Of a stretch of DNA of 64,000 bases, positions 1 to 7,819 are shown piece by piece. The DNA comes from Bog-756 sp963839925 (GTDB taxonomy: Bacteria > Actinomycetota > Acidimicrobiia > Acidimicrobiales > RAAP-2). The notes beneath the pieces were generated by a model. It worked only from the letters and a program-made list of their open reading frames with translations, was not told the origin of the DNA and did not search any database. The position numbers and the translations under genes were made by a program. Location of the stretch: assembly GCA_963839925.1 (NCBI GenBank), contig CAWIWV010000002.1, positions 496,001 to 560,000 on the forward strand, in the 5' to 3' direction. Every line of letters begins with the position of its first letter. Position 1 is the first letter of the stretch.

Positions 1-758
1 ACGATCGCCTGCTCCATGGTTTCATCCTCCTCGACGACCCAGGTCCCCGGTTCCCAGGTGAAGCTCGAACGTACGTGTAACGGCACCCCGTGGTTCCGGG
101 CGAACTCGACGGAGCGCATGTTGAGCACCCGACCGCCGGTGGCAGCGATCTCGAGCATCTCGTCGTAGCTCACCCGGCCCAGCTTCCGGGCCTCGGGCAC
201 CACCCGTGGATCGGTACTGAAGACCCCTGTCACATCGGTGTAGATCTCGCAGACATCCGCCGAGAGCACCGCAGCGAGCGCAACCGCGGTGGTGTCCGAC
301 CCTCCGCGACCGAGGGTGGTCACATCGTCGCGGTCGGTCGATACCCCTTGGAAACCTGCGACGACCGGGACCGCCCCGCCGGCGAGCGTCTCGCGCAGCC
401 GGTCGGCCCTGATCTCCACGATCTTCGCCTTGGTGTGCACCGCGTCGGTGATGATCCCCGCTTGACTGCCGGTGAACGACGTGGCTTCGACGCCCAGCCC
501 GGCCAAGGCCATGCAGAGCAGCGACATGGAGATGCGCTCGCCCGAGCTCAGGAGCATGTCGACCTCTCGGGCCGGCTGCACCGGGCTCACGTCGTCGGCC
601 AACCGAACCAGTTCGTCGGTGCTGTGGCCCATCGCGCTGACCACCACCACGACATCGTCTCCTTGGCGCCGGGTCCGCGCGACGTGGTCGGCAACAGCGC
701 GGATCCGCTCCGCGTCGGCAACCGAGGTCCCGCCGAACTTCTGCACCAACAGCGACAT
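1..758 (-). CDS. lysC: Aspartate kinase, N-terminal part (cut by window edge)
   Basis: Phosphorylates aspartate in the first step of lysine, threonine, methionine and diaminopimelate synthesis in the cytoplasm. The start ATG at 758 opens MSLLVQKFGGTSVADAER, the aspartokinase signature that binds ATP. Further on, VVVVSAMG, the serine-rich segment LLSSGERIS, GSQAG and GRGGSDTTA fit the amino-acid kinase domain in order. The gene runs off position 1, so the C-terminal ACT regulatory domains lie outside the window. About 252 codons are visible. It is divergent from the cyclophilin gene at 856. Family assignment is secure; feedback regulation cannot be judged from this part. Confidence 0.96.
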   Translation of the reverse strand, partial: MSLLVQKFGGTSVADAERIRAVADHVARTRRQGDDVVVVVSAMGHSTDELVRLADDVSPVQPAREVDMLLSSGERISMSLLCMALAGLGVEATSFTGSQAGIITDAVHTKAKIVEIRADRLRETLAGGAVPVVAGFQGVSTDRDDVTTLGRGGSDTTAVALAAVLSADVCEIYTDVTGVFSTDPRVVPEARKLGRVSYDEMLEIAATGGRVLNMRSVEFARNHGVPLHVRSSFTWEPGTWVVEEDETMEQAI

Positions 759-855
759 GAGCCCAAAGGCTACAAGGGGAAGAACCCGTCCAACGCGTGA
801 GCGCGGTCGGTGGCCGACACCGTTCCCCTGTGGTGGACGGCTACCCTGATCCCCC

Positions 856-1707
856 GTGCCCACCGAGAAACGACAACGTCAAAAGGCAGGCCGGCAGGCT
901 CGCCTGGCCGCCGAACAGAAGACGCAGAAGCGCAAGTCGGCGATCCGTCGGACGATCGTGGTGGTCATCGTCGTCGCCGTCGTCGTGGGCATCTCTTACA
1001 AGATCTTCGGTTCCTCTTCCTCCAAGTCGGCCTCCACGTCGACCACCACGACAACCGCGACGAACACGAAGTCGACCTCGACCACCAAGCCACCACCCAC
1101 CGGAGGTTCGGGCAACACCAGCCCATCGGCCATTACCACCTCGGCGGACTGCCCGGCCGACTTCAAGGCCACCCTCAACAAGCCGGCGTGGAAGACGCCT
1201 CCCGCGATGACCATCGACCCGTCCAAGACCTACACCGCGAACGTGACCACCGATGTCGGCAGCTTCACCATCCAGCTGGACCCGTCGGTTGCGCCCAAGA
1301 CGGTCAACAACTTCGTGTTCCTCGCCAATCAGCACTTCTATGACTGCGTCATCTTCCACCGGGTGATCCAAACCTTCATGGACCAGACCGGAGACCCGAC
1401 CGGCACCGGTGAGGGCGGCCCCGGCTACGAGTTCGCCGACGAGCTGCCGAAGACCGCGACCCCCCAGTACCCGATCGGCTCGGTGGCCATGGCCAACTCG
1501 GGGCCCAACACCAACGGCAGCCAGTTCTTCATCGTGACCGGGCAGGAGGGTGAGAACCTGGCGGCCAGCTACTCGCTCTTCGGGAAGGTGACCTCGGGCA
1601 TGGACGTGGTCGACAAGATCAATGCCGGCGGCGCGCCGTCGACCAGCAGCCAGGGCACGCCGACCACGCTCCACCGGATCGTGTCGGTGAGCATTTCGGA
1701 GTCATAG
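856..1707 (+). CDS. Membrane-anchored cyclophilin-type peptidyl-prolyl isomerase
   Basis: Predicted to speed cis-trans isomerisation of prolyl bonds in proteins outside the cytoplasmic membrane. The 283-residue product starts at GTG 856. It has a basic head (about 1-31), one hydrophobic membrane segment (about 32-49), a Ser/Thr-rich linker (about 50-95), and a cyclophilin domain from about 120 to the end. Domain motifs include VNNFVFLANQHFYD, FHRVI, ANSGPNTNGSQFFI and YSLFGKV. The following gene at 1817 is a second cyclophilin without the anchor, so the pair looks like a tandem duplication. Substrates are unknown. Confidence 0.92.
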   Translation: MPTEKRQRQKAGRQARLAAEQKTQKRKSAIRRTIVVVIVVAVVVGISYKIFGSSSSKSASTSTTTTTATNTKSTSTTKPPPTGGSGNTSPSAITTSADCPADFKATLNKPAWKTPPAMTIDPSKTYTANVTTDVGSFTIQLDPSVAPKTVNNFVFLANQHFYDCVIFHRVIQTFMDQTGDPTGTGEGGPGYEFADELPKTATPQYPIGSVAMANSGPNTNGSQFFIVTGQEGENLAASYSLFGKVTSGMDVVDKINAGGAPSTSSQGTPTTLHRIVSVSISES

Positions 1708-1816
1708 GCTCGGACGCCAACCGGGCCGTCTCGTTACATCGCATCGGCTCCACCTGGATCATCCAACCCATCCCATCCAATTCATCCCAACTGCAAGACG
1801 AAACGAGGCAAGCGTC

Positions 1817-2371
1817 GTGACCCCAGAGATTCCGGCAACGGACGGTTCCAGCCCGAAGACCCAGCGGTTCGACGGACCTCCCCCCATGGTCATCGATCCG
1901 GCCAAGCGGTACACCGCGGAGGTCGTCACCACCAAAGGAACGATGACCATCGCGTTGGACCCGATCGGCGCGCCGAAGACGGTGAACAACTTCGTGTTCC
2001 TCGCCCGGTGGCACTACTACGACGGGATCGTCTTCCACCGGATCATCCCCGGCTTCATGCTCCAGGGCGGCGATCCCGAAGGGTCGGGACGGGGAGGACC
2101 GGGCTACCGCTTCGAAGACGAGCTTCCTGCCCCAGGGCGCTACGAGATCGGATCTCTGGCCATGGCCAACGCCGGCCCCGACACCAACGGAAGTCAGTTC
2201 TTCATCGTGAGTGGGCCTGACGGGACATCCCTCCCGCCCAGCTACTCGCTGTTCGGCAAGGTCGTGAAGGGGCTCGAGGTCGTGAAGGCCATCGAGGCGA
2301 CAGGCAGCCCGTCAGGCAAGCCGTCGGAACAGGTGCTGATCGAGTCGGTGGTGATCACCGAGGCCGACTGA
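1817..2371 (+). CDS. Cyclophilin-type peptidyl-prolyl isomerase
   Basis: Predicted prolyl isomerase that helps protein folding. The 184-residue product starts at GTG 1817 and has no signal peptide or membrane segment. It is nearly all cyclophilin domain: VVTTKGTMTIALD, VNNFVFLARWHYYDG, FHRIIPGFMLQGGD, ANAGPDTNGSQFFIV and YSLFGKVV. It resembles the domain of the anchored paralogue just upstream (gap 109 bases), which suggests a cytosolic and surface pair from duplication. It ends 9 bases before the convergent S51-like gene. Confidence 0.93.
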   Translation: MTPEIPATDGSSPKTQRFDGPPPMVIDPAKRYTAEVVTTKGTMTIALDPIGAPKTVNNFVFLARWHYYDGIVFHRIIPGFMLQGGDPEGSGRGGPGYRFEDELPAPGRYEIGSLAMANAGPDTNGSQFFIVSGPDGTSLPPSYSLFGKVVKGLEVVKAIEATGSPSGKPSEQVLIESVVITEAD

Positions 2372-2380
2372 GCGTCCGGG

Positions 2381-3073
2381 TCAAGCGGGCAGCGCCGCCA
2401 GACCTTTCTCTGCCCGTGAGCCGTTCAGGAAGACGACCACCTCGCCCACGCCGGCCGAGCTCCATCGTCCCTCGGGATCGCGCACCAAGGCGGTCCGTTC
2501 GGGTACCCCGGCAACCGGGGTTCCGGCCGGGGCGAGCTGGACCGAGCGGTGGAGTTTCTCCCCGTGCTCGTCCTCACGGAAATCCCCGAAGTGGGGCACG
2601 ACCGCCAGTCCGCCGAGCAGCCCCAGCCCGATGGTCAGACCGCCACCTCGCGCGTCGACCATCGGATCAGTGAGGGCCATCGCCGCTCCCGACGAGCCCA
2701 CGACCACCGCGCCGTCTGACCACGCTGCGAGGAGCGCCTCCCAGACCTTCGAGTCCTTCAGGACGCTCCGGAGATGGAGTGGCGAGCTGCCCGCCAGGTA
2801 CACAAGGCGCGCCCGGCGCATCACCGCTGCCGCTCCCTCGTCCTGGGCGTCGGCGCGGGAGAGCACCATCAGACCCTCGACCCGTCCACCAAGCGGGGTG
2901 AACCAATCCGCCGCCTGCGCGACCAGACGCTCGGGGCGCTCGTAGGCGGCAGCAGTCGGCAGGACCAACACCTCGTCAGAGCCGGATGCGGCAAGGAGCT
3001 CGGCGTCGAAGGAGCAGCCCGGTTGCCACTCGCCGCCGCCGACGAGCGCCAGCGGTCCTGGGAGGCGATCCAC
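2381..3073 (-). CDS. Peptidase S51 / class I amidotransferase-like protein
   Basis: A 230-residue protein with the fold of peptidase E and cyanophycinase (family S51). Seen in the sequence: LALVGGGEW near the N-terminus, LVYLAGSSPLHL at about 90-101, and a nucleophile-elbow-like VVVGSSGAAMAL at about 123-134 with Ser128 as candidate nucleophile. The elbow reads S-G-A-A rather than the usual S-A-G-A, so catalytic activity is uncertain. GTG 3073 was chosen because it lies 11 bases after the esterase stop and leaves the first beta strand intact; longer starts would overlap the esterase. It probably shares the esterase transcript. The substrate, possibly an Asp-containing dipeptide, is not shown by the sequence. 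Confidence 0.7.
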   Translation of the reverse strand: MDRLPGPLALVGGGEWQPGCSFDAELLAASGSDEVLVLPTAAAYERPERLVAQAADWFTPLGGRVEGLMVLSRADAQDEGAAAVMRRARLVYLAGSSPLHLRSVLKDSKVWEALLAAWSDGAVVVGSSGAAMALTDPMVDARGGGLTIGLGLLGGLAVVPHFGDFREDEHGEKLHRSVQLAPAGTPVAGVPERTALVRDPEGRWSSAGVGEVVVFLNGSRAEKGLAALPA

Positions 3074-3084
3074 CGAAACGACCG

Positions 3085-4473
3085 TCAGACCCCGGCCCGC
3101 ACCGAGCGGCGCATGAGCTGCCCCATCGCGTCGCAGACCTCGGTGGCGAGGAAGAAGGAGTCGGGAAGGACCGCCGTGCTCATGAAGCCGTGAATCTGGT
3201 CGTCGTAACAGCGGTACTCCACCTCGACGCCGGCCTTCTCCATCGCATCGGCATACAGGGCGCCGTCGTCCCGCAACGGGTCGAAGCCCGCGGTGACCAC
3301 CAGTGCCGGTGCGAGCCCCCCGTGGTCGGAGGCCAACAAAGGGGACGCCCGGGGATCGTCCCTCGACGAAGGATCCGGCACGTAGGTGCTGCAGAAGTAC
3401 TCCATCTGATCGGTCGAGAGCAGGAACCCTTGGCGCATGGATCGGGCTGATTCCGAGGTGAGGCGCAGGTCGAGCGCGGGGTAGATCAGGCCCTGGGCAA
3501 CCGGGGGTGGGACCGCGCCGCCGACAGAAGCCCGAGTCTCCGACGCCACAACGGCAGCGAGGTTCCCGCCGGCGCTGTCGCCCATCACGCCCACCTGGCC
3601 GTCGCGGTGCCCGACCTCGGTGCTGTTGCGCTGGACCCAGTGGTACGCCGCCAGCGCGTCGTCGACGGCGGCTGGGAACGGGAATTCGGGTGCCAGCCGG
3701 TAGCCCACGGAGACCACGATGCAATCACTCACGACCGCGAGGATCCGGCAGAGCGCGTCGTGCGAGTCGAGATCGCCGGTCACCCAACCGCCGCCATGGA
3801 AGTAGACGATGGCCGGCGGGCGCTCGCCGTCTCGTGCGCCGGCTCCGATGCCGCTTCCGAATCTCCGGTAGATCCTGATCGGAAGGGGAGACCCACCATC
3901 CGGCGCCGAGATGGTCCTTCCCCTCACGTACACGTCGGACCGCACCGGCATGATCGCCCGGGTCGAGCGGGTGAGCCGGGCCCGCAAGGTCACCGGGTCG
4001 ACCGAGCCCGGGGCCGGGGGTGGCGGCATCCGGTTCATCAACGCGATGAGCGCCTGCGTGCCGCGATTGAGCACCCTCGCGTCCCCCTCGACCGGGCTGC
4101 GCTCGCCCAGCGCGGACAGCAGAAGATCCGGATGCGAGAAGACCAACCGACCGAGGAGGGCCGGGAGCGGCCAGCGCTCGTTGGCCCGTTGGAGTCGCCG
4201 GCTGTAGAGGGCCCTGTTCCGACCGTTCCTTCCGGCACGCCACGGGGGACCGTCGGGGAGGCCGGTTGGATCCGGGGTGGCCGGTGCGGCAGCCGCCTTC
4301 GGCGAGGCTCGCCTGCTCGCCTGGGTGGCTGCACTCGCGCGGGGGGTGGTCGACTTGCTCGCGGCCTTCGAGGCACGCCGGGCCGGCGAGGCCGTGCGCC
4401 CCGAGGAGGCCGTGCGGCCTGACGTGGCCTTTGCAGGTTCGGTGCCGCCGGTCGGGTCCTCCATCGCCACCAT
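3085..4473 (-). CDS. Alpha/beta hydrolase, HSL-type esterase/lipase
   Basis: A 462-residue hydrolase of the hormone-sensitive-lipase group that cleaves carboxylic esters. It shows the oxyanion-hole motif HGGGW at 226-230, the nucleophile elbow GDSAGG with Ser300, an acidic DPLRDDG segment and a C-terminal DQIHGF histidine. About 65 N-terminal residues are Ala/Ser/Lys/Arg/Thr-rich and look disordered. The start is therefore uncertain; ATG 4464 is possible, and a much shorter protein would keep the catalytic domain. It is divergent from the 3-hydroxybutyryl-CoA dehydrogenase. The natural substrate is unknown. Confidence 0.85.
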   Translation of the reverse strand: MVAMEDPTGGTEPAKATSGRTASSGRTASPARRASKAASKSTTPRASAATQASRRASPKAAAAPATPDPTGLPDGPPWRAGRNGRNRALYSRRLQRANERWPLPALLGRLVFSHPDLLLSALGERSPVEGDARVLNRGTQALIALMNRMPPPPAPGSVDPVTLRARLTRSTRAIMPVRSDVYVRGRTISAPDGGSPLPIRIYRRFGSGIGAGARDGERPPAIVYFHGGGWVTGDLDSHDALCRILAVVSDCIVVSVGYRLAPEFPFPAAVDDALAAYHWVQRNSTEVGHRDGQVGVMGDSAGGNLAAVVASETRASVGGAVPPPVAQGLIYPALDLRLTSESARSMRQGFLLSTDQMEYFCSTYVPDPSSRDDPRASPLLASDHGGLAPALVVTAGFDPLRDDGALYADAMEKAGVEVEYRCYDDQIHGFMSTAVLPDSFFLATEVCDAMGQLMRRSVRAGV

Positions 4474-4561
4474 CGTGTCCGGGAGGCGAGGCTATGGCAA
4501 GCCCGGACCGCCCGACACTCACCAGGGACGACCGCCGGACAAACCAGTAGCATCGCCGTCC

Positions 4562-5416
4562 ATGTCAATCGCTCGCGTGGGAATCATCGGTTCGGGGATC
4601 ATGGGATCGGGGATCACCGAGACTGCTGCGGTCAACGGTTTCGAGGTCGTCCTCCGGTCACGCAGTCAGTCGGCCGCAGACGCATCGATCGCCGCGATGG
4701 AGAAGTCGCTCAACCGACAGATCGAGAAGGAAAAGATCACCGAGTCCGACCGGGACAAAGCGCTCGCCCTGGTGAAGGGAACCTCGGACCTCGCGGCACT
4801 GAAGGACTGCGACCTGGTCATCGAATCGGTGGTCGAGGACCTGGCGGTCAAGAAGGAGCTCTTCAACGAGCTCGACCGGATCACCGGCAGCGAGACGATT
4901 CTGGCGACCAACACCTCGACCCTGCCGGTCATCGAGCTCGCCATGCAGACCGGACGGCCCGAAAAAGTCTGCGGTGTCCACTTCTTCAACCCGGCGCCGG
5001 TGATGGCGCTGGTCGAGCTGGTCCGTCCCCTGACCGCTTCGGACGAGACCCTCTCCTCCGTCCGCCAATTCGCCGAGGCCTGTGGGAAGACCCCGGTCGA
5101 GGTCAAGGACCAGGCGGGCTTCATCGTCAACGCGCTGTTGTTCCCCTATCTGAACAACGCGGTCCGGCTCTACGAACAAGGTGTGGCGACCATCGAGGAC
5201 ATCGACACCGCGATGAAGGGCGGCTGTGGCTTTCCGATGGGGCCGTTCGCCCTGCTCGACCTGGTCGGGCTCGACACCTCCCTTGCCATTCTGGACGCGC
5301 TCTACGACGAGTTCCGGGATCCGAACTATGCCGCGGTTCCCCTGTTGCGCAGGATGGTCTCCGCCGAACAGTTGGGCCGAAAGTCCGGCAGAGGGTTCCT
5401 CGATTACCGGAAGTAG
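4562..5416 (+). CDS. hbd: 3-hydroxybutyryl-CoA dehydrogenase
   Basis: Oxidises or forms 3-hydroxybutyryl-CoA with NAD(P). The 284-residue protein has the Rossmann motif GIIGSGIMGSGI at the N-terminus. Later motifs are IESVVEDLAVKK, ATNTSTLPV, CGVHFFNPAPVM and the C-terminal helical domain ending in GRKSGRGFLDY. Length fits the stand-alone dehydrogenase (FadB2/Hbd). It lies 117 bases upstream of ethylmalonyl-CoA mutase on the same strand. With the thiolase at 11351 it can supply the acetoacetyl- to hydroxybutyryl-CoA step of the ethylmalonyl-CoA pathway. The crotonase for the next step is not adjacent. Confidence 0.94.
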   Translation: MSIARVGIIGSGIMGSGITETAAVNGFEVVLRSRSQSAADASIAAMEKSLNRQIEKEKITESDRDKALALVKGTSDLAALKDCDLVIESVVEDLAVKKELFNELDRITGSETILATNTSTLPVIELAMQTGRPEKVCGVHFFNPAPVMALVELVRPLTASDETLSSVRQFAEACGKTPVEVKDQAGFIVNALLFPYLNNAVRLYEQGVATIEDIDTAMKGGCGFPMGPFALLDLVGLDTSLAILDALYDEFRDPNYAAVPLLRRMVSAEQLGRKSGRGFLDYRK

Positions 5417-5533
5417 CGGCACCCGCCGGATCGTGCCCGCTTCGAAATCGAACGAAAGCGCCGTTCTCGGAACAATCGGGAGCACGCACTCTCGCACTTT
5501 CTCTAACGTGCAATCCGGGGGGACAATGGAGAG

Positions 5534-7588
5534 GTGAGCAACGTGGAGCAAACAAGCGGGCAAAAGGCGCCTGCTGAGGTACCCGAGGTTGCGTCGCGCA
5601 CATCGGGGGTGCGTGATCGTCCGTGGGTGATGCGCACCTACTCCGGTCATTCGACGGCCAAGGCGTCGAACGAGCTCTACAGGACCAACCTCGCAAAGGG
5701 CCAGACCGGTCTCTCGATCGCGTTCGATCTGCCCACCCAGATCGGGTACGACCCCGACGCCCCCCAAGCCGCCGGCGAGGTCGGAAAAGTCGGCGTGCCG
5801 GTCGCCCACCTCGGCCACATGGCTCAACTCCTCGACCAGATCCCGGTCGAGACGATGAACACGTCGATGACCATCAACGCGACCGCCGCGTGGCTGCTCG
5901 GCCTCTACATCGCGAACGCCGAGGACTGCGGCGTCGATCCGGCCGTCCTGTCGGGAACCACCCAGAACGACATCGTAAAGGAGTATCTGTCGCGGGGTAC
6001 CTATATCTTCCCGCCGCTGCCCAGCCTCCGGCTCACCGTCGACACCATCGCGTACACCGTGCGCAATGTTCCGAAATGGAACCCGATCAACGTGTGCAGC
6101 TACCACCTGCAGGAGGCAGGCGCGGTGCCGTCACAAGAAGTCGCCTACGCCCTCGCGACCGCGATCGGAGTCCTCGACGCGGTGCGCCGGTCGGGTCAGA
6201 TCCCCGAAGAAGAATTCCCCTCGGTGGTCGGACGCATCTCGTTCTTCGTGAACGGCGGGGTGCGGTTCGTCGAGGAGACCTGCAAGATGCGGGCCTTCGC
6301 CCGCCTGTGGGAGAGGATCTGCACGGAGCGCTACGGGGTCACCGATCCGAAGCTCACCCGGTTCCGCTACGGCGTCCAGGTCAACTCGCTCGGACTGACC
6401 GAGGCCCAGCCGGAGAACAACATCCCGCGGATCGTCCTCGAGTCCCTCGGGGTGACCCTGTCCAAGCGCTCACGAGCCCGAGCACTCCAGCTCCCGGCGT
6501 GGAACGAGGCGCTCGGACTGCCCCGTCCGTGGGATCAGCAGTGGTCACTCCGCATACAGCAGATCCTGGCCTTCGAGTCGGACCTCCTCGAGTATGGGGA
6601 CATCTTCGATGGTTCCATCGTCGTCGAGCGCAAGACCGACGAGGTCGCCGACGCGTCGTGGGCCGAGCTCGAGAACGTGCTCGGTCTGGGAGGAGCGTTC
6701 GAAGCCATCGACGAGTTGAAGGCGCGCCTGGTCGGAAGCCAGGCGGAGCGGGTCCGTCGCATCGAGACGGGCGAGCAGCAGGTGGTCGGCGTCAACTGCT
6801 TCACCGAGACCGCCGAGTCCCCACTCGAATCCAGCAACGGGGACGGACATGGCGGAGGTTCGATCCTGCGAGTCGATCCGGCAGTCGAGTCGGAACTGAA
6901 AGCGGACGTGGAGGCGTGGCGGGCCAACCGCGACAGCGGGGAGGTCCAGCGCGCGCTCGATGCCCTGAAGCGGGCGGCCGAGGGCTCGGACAACGTCATG
7001 CCGGCCACCATCGCGCTCGCACATGCCGGCGGCACCACCGGCGAGTGGGCGGGCGCCCTGCGGGACGTGTTCGGCGAATACCGGGCTCCCACCGGCGTCG
7101 GCGGAGGGATCGGTCACCGTGGTGTCGAGTTCCGCTCCATCCGGGACCGCTCGCGGGCTCTGGCGGACCGGTCCGGCAGTCCCCCGAAGCTGCTCGTCGC
7201 CAAGCCGGGCCTCGACGGGCACTCCAACGGGGCCGAGCAGATCGCCGTCGCTGCCCGAGACGCCGGGTTCGAGGTGGTCTACCAGGGCATTCGCCTGTCT
7301 CCCGCCGAGATCGCCGCGGCAGCCCGGGACGAGGACGTCGACGTGGTTGGCATCTCCATCCTGTCGGGGAGCCATCTCGAGCTGGTCCCCGAGGTGGTGG
7401 ACCGGCTGCGGGCGGCAGGGGTCGAGGCGCCGATCGTCCTCGGCGGGATCATCCCCCCCGAAGACGCCGAGCTCTTGCTGGGCAAGGGAGTGGCACGCGT
7501 CTATACACCGAAGGACTTCGAGATCGGCCCGATGATGGACGATCTGGTGACGCTGGCGGAGGAGTACCGAGCCGGCCTTCCCGTCTGA
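5534..7588 (+). CDS. ecm: Ethylmalonyl-CoA mutase (MeaA-like), B12-dependent
   Basis: Rearranges ethylmalonyl-CoA to methylsuccinyl-CoA with adenosylcobalamin. The 684-residue protein carries a catalytic barrel (about 30-520: MRTYSGHSTAKASNELYR, GLSIAFDLPTQIGYD, GTTQNDIVKEYLSRGT, YHLQEAGAVPSQE). It is fused to a cobalamin domain with DGHSNG, where His563 is the expected lower axial ligand, followed by SILSGSH and the IVLGGIIP strand. One-chain architecture and wording match the MeaA/Ecm clade rather than two-subunit methylmalonyl-CoA mutase; this subfamily call rests on recalled family features. GTG 5534 or GTG 5543 may be the start. Ccr, epimerase and Pcc beta next door support the role. Confidence 0.92.
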   Translation: MSNVEQTSGQKAPAEVPEVASRTSGVRDRPWVMRTYSGHSTAKASNELYRTNLAKGQTGLSIAFDLPTQIGYDPDAPQAAGEVGKVGVPVAHLGHMAQLLDQIPVETMNTSMTINATAAWLLGLYIANAEDCGVDPAVLSGTTQNDIVKEYLSRGTYIFPPLPSLRLTVDTIAYTVRNVPKWNPINVCSYHLQEAGAVPSQEVAYALATAIGVLDAVRRSGQIPEEEFPSVVGRISFFVNGGVRFVEETCKMRAFARLWERICTERYGVTDPKLTRFRYGVQVNSLGLTEAQPENNIPRIVLESLGVTLSKRSRARALQLPAWNEALGLPRPWDQQWSLRIQQILAFESDLLEYGDIFDGSIVVERKTDEVADASWAELENVLGLGGAFEAIDELKARLVGSQAERVRRIETGEQQVVGVNCFTETAESPLESSNGDGHGGGSILRVDPAVESELKADVEAWRANRDSGEVQRALDALKRAAEGSDNVMPATIALAHAGGTTGEWAGALRDVFGEYRAPTGVGGGIGHRGVEFRSIRDRSRALADRSGSPPKLLVAKPGLDGHSNGAEQIAVAARDAGFEVVYQGIRLSPAEIAAAARDEDVDVVGISILSGSHLELVPEVVDRLRAAGVEAPIVLGGIIPPEDAELLLGKGVARVYTPKDFEIGPMMDDLVTLAEEYRAGLPV

Positions 7589-7603
7589 CGGGGCATCGGC
7601 TCC

Positions 7604-7819
7604 CTAGAAGCCGGGGCGGTCCCGTCGGGTCGAGGTCGACTTCGTCCACCACCTGCCGCTGAACCTCCAGGCCGGCGTGGTGTCGGTTGCCGGTGGCGCC
7701 ATCCGCAGCGGACGCGGCCACGCTTGATCGACCGCCGCTGCCAGCACGGCCAGTATCTCGGGGTCGACCCCGGGCCGCTCCGCGATGCCAGACTCGGTCA
7801 CAGCGTCCGACTGAATCAC
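7604..7819 (-). CDS. Small acyl-CoA carboxylase epsilon-like subunit
   Basis: A 71-residue protein whose GTG start (7819) overlaps the stop of the carboxyltransferase gene in a GTGA junction, so translation is probably coupled. The middle reads PEILAVLAAAVD, and the end has PAWRFSGRWWTKS. This resembles actinobacterial acyl-CoA carboxylase epsilon subunits, which have a 'PEE-AAL-A-L' helix and a C-terminal 'W--SGR' patch. Those subunits bind the carboxyltransferase and raise its activity. Identification rests on position, size and weak motifs, so a function beyond that is inferred. Confidence 0.62.
   Translation of the reverse strand: MIQSDAVTESGIAERPGVDPEILAVLAAAVDQAWPRPLRMAPPATDTTPAWRFSGRWWTKSTSTRRDRPGF

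Noticed and set aside
841..1674. 277-codon minus-strand open frame opposite the first cyclophilin
   Set aside because: It is the antisense shadow of a clear cyclophilin gene, with His/Arg/Gly-rich composition.
5438..5465. TTCGAAATCGAA and nearby pairing after the hydroxybutyryl-CoA dehydrogenase as a terminator
   Set aside because: The stem is too short and no T run follows; it also falls where a shared transcript with ecm is plausible.
5417..5533. Possible cobalamin riboswitch in front of the B12-dependent mutase
   Set aside because: No B12-box-like conserved string was seen and the gap is too short for a full element.
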